Source: Globisporangium splendens
Lineage: Eukaryota; Oomycota; Peronosporomycetes; Pythiales; Pythiaceae
NCBI GenBank assembly: GCA_006386115.1
Contig: VFIW01000009.1
Span: 248,001 to 312,000 of the forward strand
DNA length: 64,000 nt
Direction of reading: 5' to 3'
The position numbers and the translations under genes were made by a program. Under the pieces are notes generated by a model. That model was not told the origin of the DNA and ran no database searches. It was given only the letters and a program-made list of their open reading frames with translations. Every line of letters begins with the position of its first letter. Position 1 is the stretch's first letter. Below are positions 44,340 through 54,115 of the stretch, piece by piece.

Positions 44340-45773
44340 TTAAAACTCGACCGAGCCGCGGCTCGAGGTCGATTCGCTCGACTTCACGCGCGCACGCGCC
44401 GCCGTTTGTGTCGTGGAGTCTACGTTGTAGGACGACGCGTTGGTGGTGGCAGCGGTCTGGTGGACCCGCGCGCTCTCGGCGTCGTCGAATTGGCCCGTCG
44501 AGTACGAGGTGGACGCCAGCTTCGAGTGGTCGTTATCGTCGTCGCTGCTGTAGTCGCTGCGCGCGGTCTTAAACTTGGCCTGCTCCTCGAACGCGACCTG
44601 GTGCGGCGTCTTGTGCAATAGCGAGCGCTCTTCGTCCGCCTTCTGCTTGCGCGGCGAACTCGATGCCGACGACGCTGGAGAGTTCTCCGAGAGCACGGTG
44701 CCCGCGACCACCAGTGAGCGTCGACCAGCGCCGATTGGAGGTGCCTCAAGGTCTTGAGCGTCGGCACTCACGCGCGAGTGGTTATCATGCACACTACCCT
44801 CTCGGAGCGCGTCGATGCGGTCGCGCAGCGTCATCTTGCTCACGGTCGAGGCGCTCAACGTCGGATCTCTTCCCATTGGAGATGTGACTGCGACAAAGTC
44901 GTGGTCGTGGAGACCCGAGCGGTGGTCTCCGTCGTCAGAGAAGCCCGCGAGGCTTTCCGGGTACGCTGCCACAGGAGATGCTGGCGCGGCCTTGGCGGCT
45001 GCGGCGTGCCATGGCTTCGGCTTGGTGTACGGCCGCTTGTACTGGTCCTGTTGCTGAGGCGCCGCTGCAGCTGGTGGCGGCGCTTGTTGCTCGTAGTATC
45101 CCGCTGGCTGCTGCTTCGGCACCGCCGCATACTGCTGTTGCTGTTGTGGCGCTGGAGCATACTGCTGTTGCTGTTGTGGCACTGCCGCATACTGCTGTTG
45201 CTGTTGTGGCGCTGGAGCAGCATATTGCTGTTGGTGCTGAGCAGGCGCGGCATACTGCTGTTGCGGTGGCGGCACATGCTGTCCATACTGATGCTGCTGG
45301 CCGTACGGCGATGGCTGCGTGTACGACTGCTGCTGCGGGTGTCCATACACCGGCTGTCCGTACTGGTCATACTGCTGCGGTGGCGGCATCGCGTACGCGT
45401 TCGCCTTCACCTGTGGTCCATACGCTTTCTTCTGTGGCGGCACATACTGGGCCGGTGGAGGTCCGCCGGCTCCGGCGCCTCCATTCTGCTGGGAGTACTT
45501 GAACGACTGCTCCTGTGGCGGCGCGGGTGCTCCGTAGCGCGCCTGCTGGGCCTGCGCATAGCGCACTTGCGCTTCCTCGCGCTGCTGCGCCTCGCGCTGC
45601 CGTGCCTGCACGGAGGCGAGCGCCTCGGCACGGCCCTTGCGCTTGGCGCGCTGCACGCACACGCAGCAGCAGAGCAGCGTGAGCAGGATGAAGAGCCCGA
45701 CGCCGCCGATGATCGACCACCAGACCCAGTCGTCCCACCCGAGCGCGCCCTTGAACACGTCCTGCCCGCTCAT
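44340..45773 (-). CDS. Single-pass membrane protein with Gln/Tyr-rich repeats
   Basis: One exon of 477 residues. A short N terminus precedes one hydrophobic segment (about 18-42, WWSIIGGVGLFILLTLLCCCV) with a Cys cluster and a basic stop-transfer stretch (QRAKRKGR). Residues about 50-75 are a charged helix. Residues about 80-255 are Gln/Pro/Tyr/Ala-rich and contain a 10-residue tandem repeat (QQQQQYAxxP). The C-terminal half is Ser/Asp-rich and looks disordered, with many potential phosphosites. Probably an anchored plasma-membrane or endomembrane protein with a low-complexity cytoplasmic tail. No family recognised. The opposite strand is also open over much of this stretch and is a composition artefact. 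Confidence 0.75.
   Translation of the reverse strand: MSGQDVFKGALGWDDWVWWSIIGGVGLFILLTLLCCCVCVQRAKRKGRAEALASVQARQREAQQREEAQVRYAQAQQARYGAPAPPQEQSFKYSQQNGGAGAGGPPPAQYVPPQKKAYGPQVKANAYAMPPPQQYDQYGQPVYGHPQQQSYTQPSPYGQQHQYGQHVPPPQQQYAAPAQHQQQYAAPAPQQQQQYAAVPQQQQQYAPAPQQQQQYAAVPKQQPAGYYEQQAPPPAAAAPQQQDQYKRPYTKPKPWHAAAAKAAPASPVAAYPESLAGFSDDGDHRSGLHDHDFVAVTSPMGRDPTLSASTVSKMTLRDRIDALREGSVHDNHSRVSADAQDLEAPPIGAGRRSLVVAGTVLSENSPASSASSSPRKQKADEERSLLHKTPHQVAFEEQAKFKTARSDYSSDDDNDHSKLASTSYSTGQFDDAESARVHQTAATTNASSYNVDSTTQTAARARVKSSESTSSRGSVEF
45110..45245 (-). repeat. 30-nt tandem repeat encoding QQQQQYA(P/A)(A/V)P
   Basis: About four imperfect copies of a 30-nt unit (core CTGTTGCTGTTGTGG on the plus strand), in frame with the host gene so length changes preserve reading. 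Confidence 0.8.
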
Positions 45774-46989
45774 TCACACACACGCACGCACAAGGTCTTC
45801 TTTTAGCCTGAAGGAAAGGAAAAAAATGCGCGCAAATGCATGGCAGCGAAAAGGGAAAGCGCCATCCCCACCCTTTACGCCTCCATCTCCCTCATGCTGT
45901 GCTTGCTGCAACGGGTCGGTGGATTTTTTCTTGACCGAGCCAACTGTTGTTCGTCAACTCGCTAAAACGCTGCATTGCAGATACTAAAGCAATATGGGAT
46001 GACTGTATAAACTGATGACTAGGCGGTCCAGATGGACATATTTTTGTGGACGAGAAGCCAAAATGACCCTGTGAGTGTTGATATCTGGTGTCCCACATTG
46101 GATGCTGAGATGGGGTAATTGATGGTTGGAGGAGTGGTTGTTCTGGAGAGGTGTTTAGGCGTGCGTTGCGTGGTTCGGGTTCCTCTCCCACTCTTCTTTA
46201 CCTTTTTTTTCTCCTCGTCCCCGTAACGAGTAAAATTTCCGACACAGTTGTGCACTGCCCCAATCAAGGCTAAAACAACAGTTCCACCTTGCATATCAAA
46301 TATCAGCGGATCAGGTCCTCTGAACCAGAGGAGAAGGGGTATCAGTATTTGTAATAAGAAGGCATCTGCGTGGTGCAGTTAATGCTACTGGCTCTATGGT
46401 GCTGAGAACGTGTGCTTTTGTATCCATTTCTTCGCCAACCTACACTTTGAAGTTACAGTTACCAGCTCGAACTCTTTTCTTTTCCAACGCGTTAAAGCCC
46501 AAGGCAAGAATCACAAAAGCCAATGGCATGCATAATGCTCAGCAGTAGTTCGTTTACGACCAGCGTCGAGGTCTTTTGCGCACAGTCTACCTGAGTTTAT
46601 TTAGTCATCCATCGAAGAAGGGAGTCTCACTGTAAAGCTAAGCGTTGCACAATGCAACGTTGGCAATCAACAGCTGCCAAACGTGAGCACATGCCCAGTG
46701 AATCTGACGTATAAAGCTGAAGGGACGAGACGGAAGCCATGGAAAAAATGGAGTCAGACAAAAGACAGTCAAGTTTTTTTGTTACGAAATGAGCCATCAC
46801 CAACACCATGTATTGCATTTCCGTGAGCAATCTCCTCATTCGCGCTCTAAAACTGACCTTGAAGAACCTAATTCTGCGCGCAGATGATCGCTGTGATTAT
46901 GTTCTTTCTTGGAGCAAAGAGTGACTTTCTTACCGTAAGGAACTTCTTTTTTATTTGTACCCCCTCCCCTCTCGCCTTTCCAAGAATCA
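45774..46989. other. Intergenic, nothing recognised
   Basis: About 1.2 kb between divergent genes; presumably two promoters. Pyrimidine-rich sequence just before 46990 could be a promoter/leader or an acceptor. Confidence 0.45.
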
Positions 46990-48972
46990 ATGTGGAACGG
47001 CCCACATATGTGGGACAGCAAACGCACCCTTTCGAAGATCGAAGCGATCCAATGGAGACGCATGATCCATTGCGGATTGGAGTATGAGGCTGCGCGAGCG
47101 CGGATCCATTTGTCACGCGATAAGTTTGGCTTAATGGAGAACGACGCAACAGTGGGTCCATGTGTCGCTGGTGATGAGAAAAGCGACGTGCTGCAGTTTC
47201 TGCTGGGTGTCGCGCCACTACAGAAGAAGCACAAGGGCTTCAATGACGACAACAAGAAACCGAACGCTTGCGGCACCAGCAGTGACTCCACCTCGCCAGG
47301 CAGCTTGTCGCGTGTTAGCAATGACGGAAGTGAGCGTGCCAATGATCCGGAGGATGCGATTCCTGTGCTGGAGTATACGCCAGAGTACGAGAGCGACGAC
47401 TACTACATTGAGCTTGAAGAGAGTATAGCGCAGGTCGAGGCGCCTGGAAAGGACGTGAGCGCGGTGGATTCTAATATAGCAGCAGTGGAGAATGCGCGTG
47501 GTGGTGAGGATCAGGCGCTAGATGAAAACGAGGACGGAGGCAACGCACAACCTACGCTTCTGGATCTGCCTGATCTCGTGGACGCGTCGGAGCTGGACCA
47601 TGACGTTGAAGAGGTTGCTTTCAACGGTGATTTTAAGTGCAGCCCCATCATGAGCAATGAAGTCGGGTTTTCCGATACAGGGTCCAACTGCACTGATCAT
47701 GACCGAGGATCGAGTGATGGAGAAGAAAGCCGCGGCGGTATCGTTGAAATTGAAGAAGAGCCATCGGAACAGCCCGAACTCCTGGACTTTATCCACAAGC
47801 TTGGCGATGACTTGGCCAACACTGTGAAAGAATCATCATGTCGCAAACCGAGCTCGCCTCTGGACGACCCAGCAATGTGTAGTTTTGTATGCAACCGCAG
47901 CGACAGAATAGACATCAACAGTTTGAAGACTGTGGAGGCAAGCAGTGATCGAGACGAATCGGAAAGCGTCACATCAAATACAAGTGCGACGGACGAATCC
48001 CATCACGAGGAGGACCAAGACGAGTCGTATGACGCTTCAATCTTCTGCTCTCAGAGTCCACCGCATCACACAAAGCAAAAACATCATCAGAATGCCTACG
48101 AGTCGTCCATTCCGTCGCGAGCGGAGCTTCTCTTTGTTACCTGTGTCGCGGCGGCGTTTGTACTCTACGTGGTTGCCAGCATCTACGCGTTCTTCCATCC
48201 GATCTTCGTACCGCTTCCGTTGCTCAGCACGCTCCAGACGCCGTTCGATATATCGAACGTCACCGTGGCGATCACGAGTCCGGAAAACCAGTCGCTGCTG
48301 CAACAATCTGCGCCGATGTTCATCGAGTGGACGTTGGCAGATTACCCGGTGCAAGTGATCGAGATGTATGGTCCCGAAGTCTTCTAGTATCGCGTGTTCG
48401 TGAACGACGTCCAGATTCTTTACGAAATTGGACTGCTCAGCATTTCCACACTGCCTGGTGGTGACGAAGATCGCACCGCCGCCATTGATCTTGGCAGCAC
48501 GACCCCTGGAATCCAAGATACTGTGCTGGCTCCACGAAGAGCGACGTTCAACACGACTATACGACATCGCATCGCCGCGGCCCATGTTCTCGATTTTGGC
48601 ACGTACACTATTCGCGTTGAGGCGCAATTCCCGATCCCCGGTAGCGAAGACGGCATGCAGACGCTCACACAGAGTGTCACGATGACAAAGGCGTTGGAAG
48701 TGTATCGGACGCTCGAGTTGCTGTCTCCAAGCAATGGATCCACGTTTGCAGAGGGCGAGTCGGTGCTCTTGGAATACAAAGCCACGCATGTGGACGAACT
48801 GGAGATTGCGATCGATGGCTCGTTGGGCACCTTGGTGCGCCATATCGACGATGGCAATTTTCTGCTTCGAGGGCTCGGTGTTGGCACGCACACGATCCAG
48901 CTGCTAGGCTACGATGTTCACGGCAACACGATCGCGTCGTCCAAAGAAGTGCACGTCATACACATCCAGTAG
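46990..48972 (+). CDS. Single-pass membrane protein with Ig-like ectodomain, in-frame TAG
   Basis: One frame of 661 codons interrupted by a single TAG at 48385-48387. Residues 1-375 are hydrophilic, acidic and Ser/Asp-rich (cytoplasmic). One hydrophobic helix (about 379-400, LLFVTCVAAAFVLYVVASIYAFF) follows. The rest looks extracellular, with two beta-sandwich-like repeats: VAITSPENQSLLQQSAP...IEW before the stop, and LLSPSNGSTFAEGESVLLEY after it. The TAG falls inside the first repeat, and the downstream 194 codons keep the same frame and protein-like composition. The short form would lose the ectodomain. Interpretations are a nonsense change (for example from CAG), stop readthrough or a base error. 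No family recognised. Confidence 0.65.
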
Positions 48973-49377
48973 CTAACCCCAGATGCCTCATGAATGAGAA
49001 AGACAAACTCCAACGATTAATACCTGAAGGTAGCACCTAGAGGGTACTTTGAAGATACTGCGTGGTCGTTTGCATGGGGCACATGTGCATTATGCATTTG
49101 AATGCCACTACACCATTTCGCTGTAGCTTCATGAAGTTATCAACTTTATTTACCCATAGATGCGATTTTCTTGCAAGAAGGAGGCAACATATTCCGAGGT
49201 GAAGATCAGATAACGAGCCAGTGTGTGTCTTTGCTACTCACTACTTCAAGACTCAAAATGAGCAACATACATTTTTCGAGTTCTGTGCTATTGGCTAAAA
49301 CTGTGCATATTCGTTAATGATTGGCTAACTCTTCAGTACTGTTGCCGCGTCGCGCCACACAGAGCTTTCAATGTGGG
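48973..49377. other. Intergenic upstream of the second small-gene cluster
   Basis: Holds TATTGGCTAAAACT at about 49288-49301 and GATTGGCT at 49319-49326, which match the upstream region of family member 1. Confidence 0.5.
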
Positions 49378-49799
49378 TACACTTGGTGAGAAAATGAATG
49401 AACGCAAAGCCGCGCAGTGGTACCAGATTGTTTTCCGCTGGTACTAAAGACACGGCACCGCACGACTGCAATCACGAGCGTCCTCGAAGATTCTCGTCCT
49501 ATGTGCGTTGGCACCGAAACGGCGTTTGCCTGCGGGAGTTGACCAGATTGCTTCAGTGCCAAATTTACTTCAATCCAAGTAAGTCAAGTTTCAAGACAAA
49601 GTCGAGGCTTCCTGCCTTTCAGCAAGCAACCTCAAAGCAACAACGTCTGAAGATGCTGGACGCCCCACTGCAACTCGGCGACGCCATCCTCGGCCAACTC
49701 GTCGATATGTTGGAGCACCTGCTGGGACACGTGATCCCAAACCTGCACAAATACCTGAGCTGGGATGCCGCGAGCAGTGACCTGGGACCCATTCTACCA
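49378..49799 (+). repeat. Inverted duplication, copy B
   Basis: Nearly identical to the reverse complement of 13801-14240, covering exon 1 of member 5 and about 275 bp upstream. Relative to copy A it has a roughly 16-bp shortening near 49420. Confidence 0.85.
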
Positions 49800-49945
49800 G
49801 CAAGCGCATCCAGCATGCTGGCTATTGCCTGGTATCTGTTGAATAACGTTATGCATTCACATTGTGTTGTGCACAGGAACTGAGTGCCCCAGAATCATAC
49901 CCAAACAACTCGACATCCCCCAAGACACAGCCACATGCACTGTAG
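49653..49945 (+). CDS. Small two-exon helix-motif protein, family member 5
   Basis: Exon 1 is 49653-49799 (49 codons) and exon 2 is 49877-49945, giving 71 residues. Exon 1 differs from member 1 at only a few residues (MLDAPLQLGDAILGQLVDML...). The donor reads GCAAGC where member 1 has GTAAGT, so this is either a GC-AG intron or a decayed site; the acceptor (GTGCACAG) is good. Exon 2 starts ELSAPESYPNN, clearly related to exon 2 of members 1 and 8. Without splicing the frame would add a short unrelated tail. Function unknown. Confidence 0.6.
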
Positions 49946-50141
49946 ATGCAAATACCAGTGCATGACATATACGAGCACAATCTCACTGCACACTTATTTA
50001 CAAACAATACACTCTTGGACATGGAAACATACGTCTGCAAAGGCGATCAGTCCAAACCTGGGTGAAACAGCATTTGACCTCAGAAATGCGTAGCCTGAAC
50101 CTGGGGTGTTGAGATTATCGAACGGTGTTGTTGCGCTCTGG

Positions 50142-50168
50142 GAGCTCAGCGCACCGGCCTTAATCTGA
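50142..50168 (+). pseudogene. Isolated exon-2 remnant of the small family
   Basis: GAG CTC AGC GCA CCG encodes ELSAP, then ALI and TGA, as in exon 2 of members 1, 5 and 8. There is no AG acceptor directly before it and no exon 1 nearby, so it is probably a decayed copy. Confidence 0.4.
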
Positions 50169-50589
50169 CGAGAAGACTCCGTAGCTCATCAGCATTTCCA
50201 TAAGATCATCTAGGCACACAAGTGTGGTGCAGATCGCTTGCAAGTTCTGACGTTATGATTGGCTGCTGTTCGTGTTGACCATCATATTGGCGCGTGATGA
50301 TGAGCCTTTTAATGCCATCTCAATGGCTCACCTATCAGCTTTTTAATCGGCGGACTTGAAGTTTCCGCCATCGGATCCAAGGCATGAGCGCATCGAGATT
50401 ACGCTTTGGTGGCCCACTCGGCACTTTCACATCTCATACGCTATGCCATTTGCGAATCGACCGTAGTGTCGTCATAACAGCGGAAGCGTTGCGTCACCTC
50501 GAAGACGCACAATTGTGACGCGAGAGAAAGCGCCAACTAGCGCAAATACTCGCAGGCGAATCTCTCCCAAAGCAGTACAACTAGAAACG

Positions 50590-50886
50590 ATGCTCAGTGC
50601 ATCGCTCGAACTCGCCGAAGCCAGCTTCGACCACGTATTTGACTCCGTCGTACGACTCGCGGAACGCACGATCCCTGGGGTTCACTCCTTCCTGAGCTGG
50701 GAACCCAAAGACGCCAACCTTGGCCCCATGTTGCATGTACGTTTGCAATACTCCCTTGATGCACGAATGAATAAATTGCTCACGCGTATTGCTCTATTTT
50801 CGCAGGACTGGCCAGTGCTGCTGACTGTCAAGAAACTCCATTCCAGAGCACTCCTCCGAGCTTTTCCTGCGGCACCTGCCGCATGA
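50590..50886 (+). CDS. Small two-exon helix-motif protein, family member 6
   Basis: Exon 1 is 50590-50736 (49 codons) and exon 2 is 50806-50886; the 69-nt intron is GTACGT...TTCGCAG, phase 0. The 75-residue product starts MLSASLELAEASFDHVFD, then SVVRLAERTIPGVHSFLSW, and exon 1 ends ANLGPMLH. Exon 2 ends RALLRAFPAAPAA, matching the tail of member 7. The frame is open upstream to a GTG at 50515, but the ATG at 50590 aligns with members 1 and 5. A perfect GATTGGCT lies at 50258-50265, 325 bp upstream. Function unknown. Confidence 0.72.
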   Translation: MLSASLELAEASFDHVFDSVVRLAERTIPGVHSFLSWEPKDANLGPMLHVRLQYSLDARMNKLLTRIALFSQDWPVLLTVKKLHSRALLRAFPAAPAA

Positions 50887-51184
50887 CGAAGCGCACCCTT
50901 TCCGAGTACTGTGTGTGATTACATGTTACACAGCGAAGAGAGACTTGGCAACGTCGTTTCCGCCGTTTTGCAACTGCATGGCATGCAATGCGAGGCGAAG
51001 TTGACAAACCAGACCAGATCGACAAGTTACTCGCATCAAATGCGCCAGATCGATTCACCGACAAACAATAGGTAGCGTAATATTTCTAAAAATTGACCAC
51101 AGCGAAGAACTCATGACTTCAATTGCAGTTGGACTCGTCTCTGCGCATACACAACGCATTATATCTGAGAGAATGGCACATTAG
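50887..51184. other. Intergenic, nothing recognised
   Basis: No supported feature. Confidence 0.4.
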
Positions 51185-51279
51185 ACGAAAGCCACTGTGG
51201 AAAACCGACCAAGGAACCGACCAAGGGCGACTTGGACCGCGTTCGCTTGGTCGGTTACGAGGCCGGCGCACTCAGCTCC
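51185..51279 (-). pseudogene. Decayed exon 2 of the small family, minus strand
   Basis: After ACATAG on the minus strand the sequence reads GAG CTG AGT GCG CCG GCC TCG, then TAA where member 8 has TAC (Tyr), then CCG ACC AAG CG as in member 8 (SYPTKR). The acceptor is intact but the stop truncates the exon and no exon 1 is found upstream. Clearly related to exon 2 of member 8, in inverted orientation. Confidence 0.55.
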
Positions 51280-52174
51280 TATGTTGCAATTCCTGTTGTT
51301 CCTAAAATTCGCATTTTGTGCCCTGTGGTTAACGGGCGAGAAGAAACACAAACTGAATGCAGCCAAGACGTGCCTGTGGGGTGAAACATCAGAGCGGTCC
51401 TGTAATTCCGTATCAACCAACGACTCACTTACGACTCGAGACTTCGAGTTTTGAATCCCATGATGCTATCACCGAGACATTTTCACACACGAACCCCCAC
51501 CTCGCATTGCGAATGCGATATTTTGACGCGTGATAAACTGCAGAAATGCGGACCTGAGACGCCTGCCAATGCGAATTACGGCACAAAGATTGCCGAATGG
51601 CAGCTTTATGTACAATGGTACCTTGTTGACTTGCAGGATCACTTCAGTCAGGATGGAGTCAACAAGCAACTGAAGGTACGCAGTTCGAACTTTGACGGTC
51701 CTGACATGGTCGTCCGTGCTTGTGAGTCCAGAGTTTCACCTCTAGGCATCCGTTGTGATACGCTAATGGGTTATACGCAGCTACCAGGCAGAAAGAAACT
51801 CACGAAGTCAACAGTAAAAAGTCGACAGCAACTTCAACATGGCATGATGTCATTTGATTGGCTAGCCGTGATGCAACTCAGATGCAATATCTTTAGGGAT
51901 CATCATCTTGACGGATGATGATGCCACAGATCACTTGCGTAATGATCTTGTTCACTGACACACACACTGACAGAGAAGCCCACTGTTTGTGCCTCGATAT
52001 TTGACAGATCCACCCACCGAAGTGCCTGGGTTGCCTCAGCAGGAGCGAAGCTGAATGCGTGACGTCCCGTTCGACGTGATTCGACAGCCCTAGACCGTTT
52101 TCACCATTTCAGAACCAGCCTGCTCACTCAAGGTTACCCCCGAAAAGAGGCATCTTACTTTTGTTTATTGGAAT
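51280..52174. other. Spacer with one unassigned open frame
   Basis: An open frame of 155 codons at 51451-51918 (+) is of unknown meaning and overlaps the GATTGGCT at 51856-51863 that lies about 315 bp upstream of member 7. A flank repeat shared with 52765-52885 begins near 51975. Confidence 0.4.
51975..52090 (+). repeat. Flank repeat, copy 1
   Basis: GAAGCCCACTGTTTGTGCCTC... and CCACCCACCG...GCCTCAGCAGGAGCG...GACAGCC recur in diverged form at 52765-52885, suggesting tandem duplication of gene plus flank. Confidence 0.6.
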
Positions 52175-52470
52175 ATGGCGGCCATCCTCGGGAAAGCCTT
52201 TGACTCCGTCGTGCGGCTCGTGGAACGTACGGTCCCAGGTATCCAGTCGTTTCTCAGCTGGGATTTCATCGATCTCGATATTGGCTACGTTTCACAGGTA
52301 CGCGTGATTTTGGTGGGTTTCATATCGAGCTTTAGTATGGAGAGTTCACGCCTTTTGTCTGATGATGATGGACTCGCTCATAGGATTGCGAGCCACCAGC
52401 GCTGCAAGAGACGACGCCACTTCCACCCAGAGCTCGTCTCGAAGCCTTTCCTGCGGCTGCTGCAGCTTAA
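52175..52470 (+). CDS. Small two-exon helix-motif protein, family member 7
   Basis: Exon 1 is 52175-52297 (41 codons) and exon 2 is 52384-52470; the 86-nt intron is GTACGC...CTCATAG, phase 0. The 69-residue product starts MAAILGKAFDSVVRLVERTV, then PGIQSFLSWDF, nearly the same as member 6 in this part, but lacks the first eight residues and the G-P-x-L-P ending (reads GYVSQ). Exon 2 ends ARLEAFPAAAAA, like member 6. Function unknown. Confidence 0.65.
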
Positions 52471-53377
52471 GTGTATGGACGTATCCCAGAACGAGTTTTC
52501 GCGTTATGAGTCGAAATAATGGTTTTATTATTTGTTTGAAAAGAGTGCTCTCGAACAAAAGCTGGAACTCCACTCCGCAAGAGGTCAAGTTGATGCATTT
52601 ATTTGCCTTGCCAAATTTGTGATCGTTTGAAAAACGTGCTCACAGCATTCGATTGGCTGAAAGTAGAAGAGGATCGGATTACGGTGTCTACGCGATCTTT
52701 AGTGCCGAAGTTGGCTCTCGTTAACGCAATGGCCCCATTCACAGGCAGAGATAAACGAATGCACTCACGAGAAAGCCTACTGTCTGCGCCTTAAGACTCG
52801 ATGAAGCCACCCACCGGTCTGGAGATGCCAGGCGCCTCAACAGAAGCGTGGTGGATGCGCGGCGTTCTTTTTGCCTGATACGACAGCCAAGGCAGAAAGC
52901 GTGCGTCATAACAGTACCGCACTAATACATTTTATCACGAGCATGTCTTTGCTACATTCTCTGCGTGCCTCTTTGTTCGTCGACGCATCAGAGCATTAGT
53001 TGCAACCATAGAAAGCACTGTGTCCTGGGGGATGACGGCGATAGGATACGCGGATGAAGTCAGCCGGATGTCGAAAAGTAAGCGGCAGATTTGATTTCGC
53101 CAAAAAGATGCCTCTTGTGTCCATCGCTTTCGTCACCAACTGGGTAATAACAGCATGTAAGCTGCACCAGCGTGACAGATGCACGGAGTCCGTGGCAAGT
53201 CGCGCCAGATACATCTCTCACACATCAACTGTCCTCTCTTTAGGATGATAGGGAGGAAAAACAAAGCTTGAACTTTGAGTTCATTTCGTAAAAGTACGTG
53301 AAACACGTACCAGTGCAACAACCCGCTACCAAGCTCTCCCCTCCTTCTAAGAAGCAGCAGAACTGCAGTTCTACAAG
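52471..53377. other. Spacer with second flank repeat
   Basis: Contains GATTGGCT at 52651-52658 and flank repeat copy 2 at about 52765-52885. No other gene is supported. Confidence 0.45.
52765..52885 (+). repeat. Flank repeat, copy 2
   Basis: Diverged copy of 51975-52090: GAAAGCCTACTGTCTGCGCC, then CCACCCACCGG, GCCTCAACAGAAGCG and TGATACGACAGCC in the same order. Confidence 0.6.
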
Positions 53378-53726
53378 ACACGCTCTCGACCTCACCTGCT
53401 GGTCTTGGCGACGCGTGCTTGGGCAACTCTGCCAAACGGTGGTGCATCTCGCGGAGCACGTGATCCCGGCGCTGCATCGCTACCTGAATTGGGATCCTGA
53501 GTCCAGCGACCTCGGCCCAACCATACCCGTACGCGTACACAAGCATTTGAGATGGATCGAGTTTGAAACCCAGACGTTCATATAAACGAGATGTTTTGTT
53601 TGCTGCAATGCGTAGGAACTGAGCGCACCGCTGTCGTACCCGACCAAGCGAAGACGGGTCCAAGTCGCCCTTGGTGGTCTTTCCACCAGCACCTTTCGCA
53701 TAATGCACTCACTGCTCCAGGGCTAA
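53378..53726 (+). pseudogene. Small two-exon helix-motif locus, family member 8 (start lost)
   Basis: The exon-1 core (53400-53528) reads LGQLCQTVVHLAEHVIPALHRYLNWD and ends DLGPTIP before GTACGC. Exon 2 (53616-53726) starts ELSAPLSYPTKRRRVQV, with a basic, NLS-like stretch. Where members 1 and 5 have ATG this copy has ACA, and one extra base lies in the first 30 nt. The frame has no ATG before an upstream TAA. Expression would need a non-AUG start or another first exon. The splice sites are intact and exon 2 is the longest of its type, so recent loss or an unrecognised upstream exon are both possible. Confidence 0.6.
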
Positions 53727-54115
53727 TAACAAGCGCCTTATGTATGTGCGAGTGAGTCCAAGAACAGCGCTCAAGTGTGAAGTCTCGACACCAAGCATCC
53801 ATTTCAGCCAGACAGAGGCAAGTGTAGCCATCTGTCGAATCCTATTCCATACAAAGCACTTTGTTTGCTGTGTACTTTCTCTTGCATAAAACAGTGTTTC
53901 AATGTGGTCCACCCTATCCGACAACATTGTCGCTTGAGAGTACAAGAGTGATGGTCGACCCCTCTTCCTGCAACTGTGGTTCTTGGTTGGTGGAGACTGA
54001 TTGGTTCGCGTGTATGGATGCGGCTGCCGACAAGCAGCGCCATGCAGCGTTTGCGATTCACTTTTGGTTCTGTGGAGCACGTACAGCAGCTGAGAAACAA
54101 GAATCAAGATCCAAA
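53727..54115. other. Spacer with eL30 promoter
   Basis: TCACTTTTGG at about 54058-54067 resembles an oomycete initiator about 55 nt before the eL30 ATG. A 133-codon minus-strand frame (53709-54107) covers the region without known similarity. Confidence 0.4.

Noticed and set aside
44754..45806. 350-codon plus-strand frame opposite the Gln-rich membrane protein
   Set aside because: Mirror of the CAG/CTG-rich repeats; Leu/Arg/Trp-rich product with no protein-like features.
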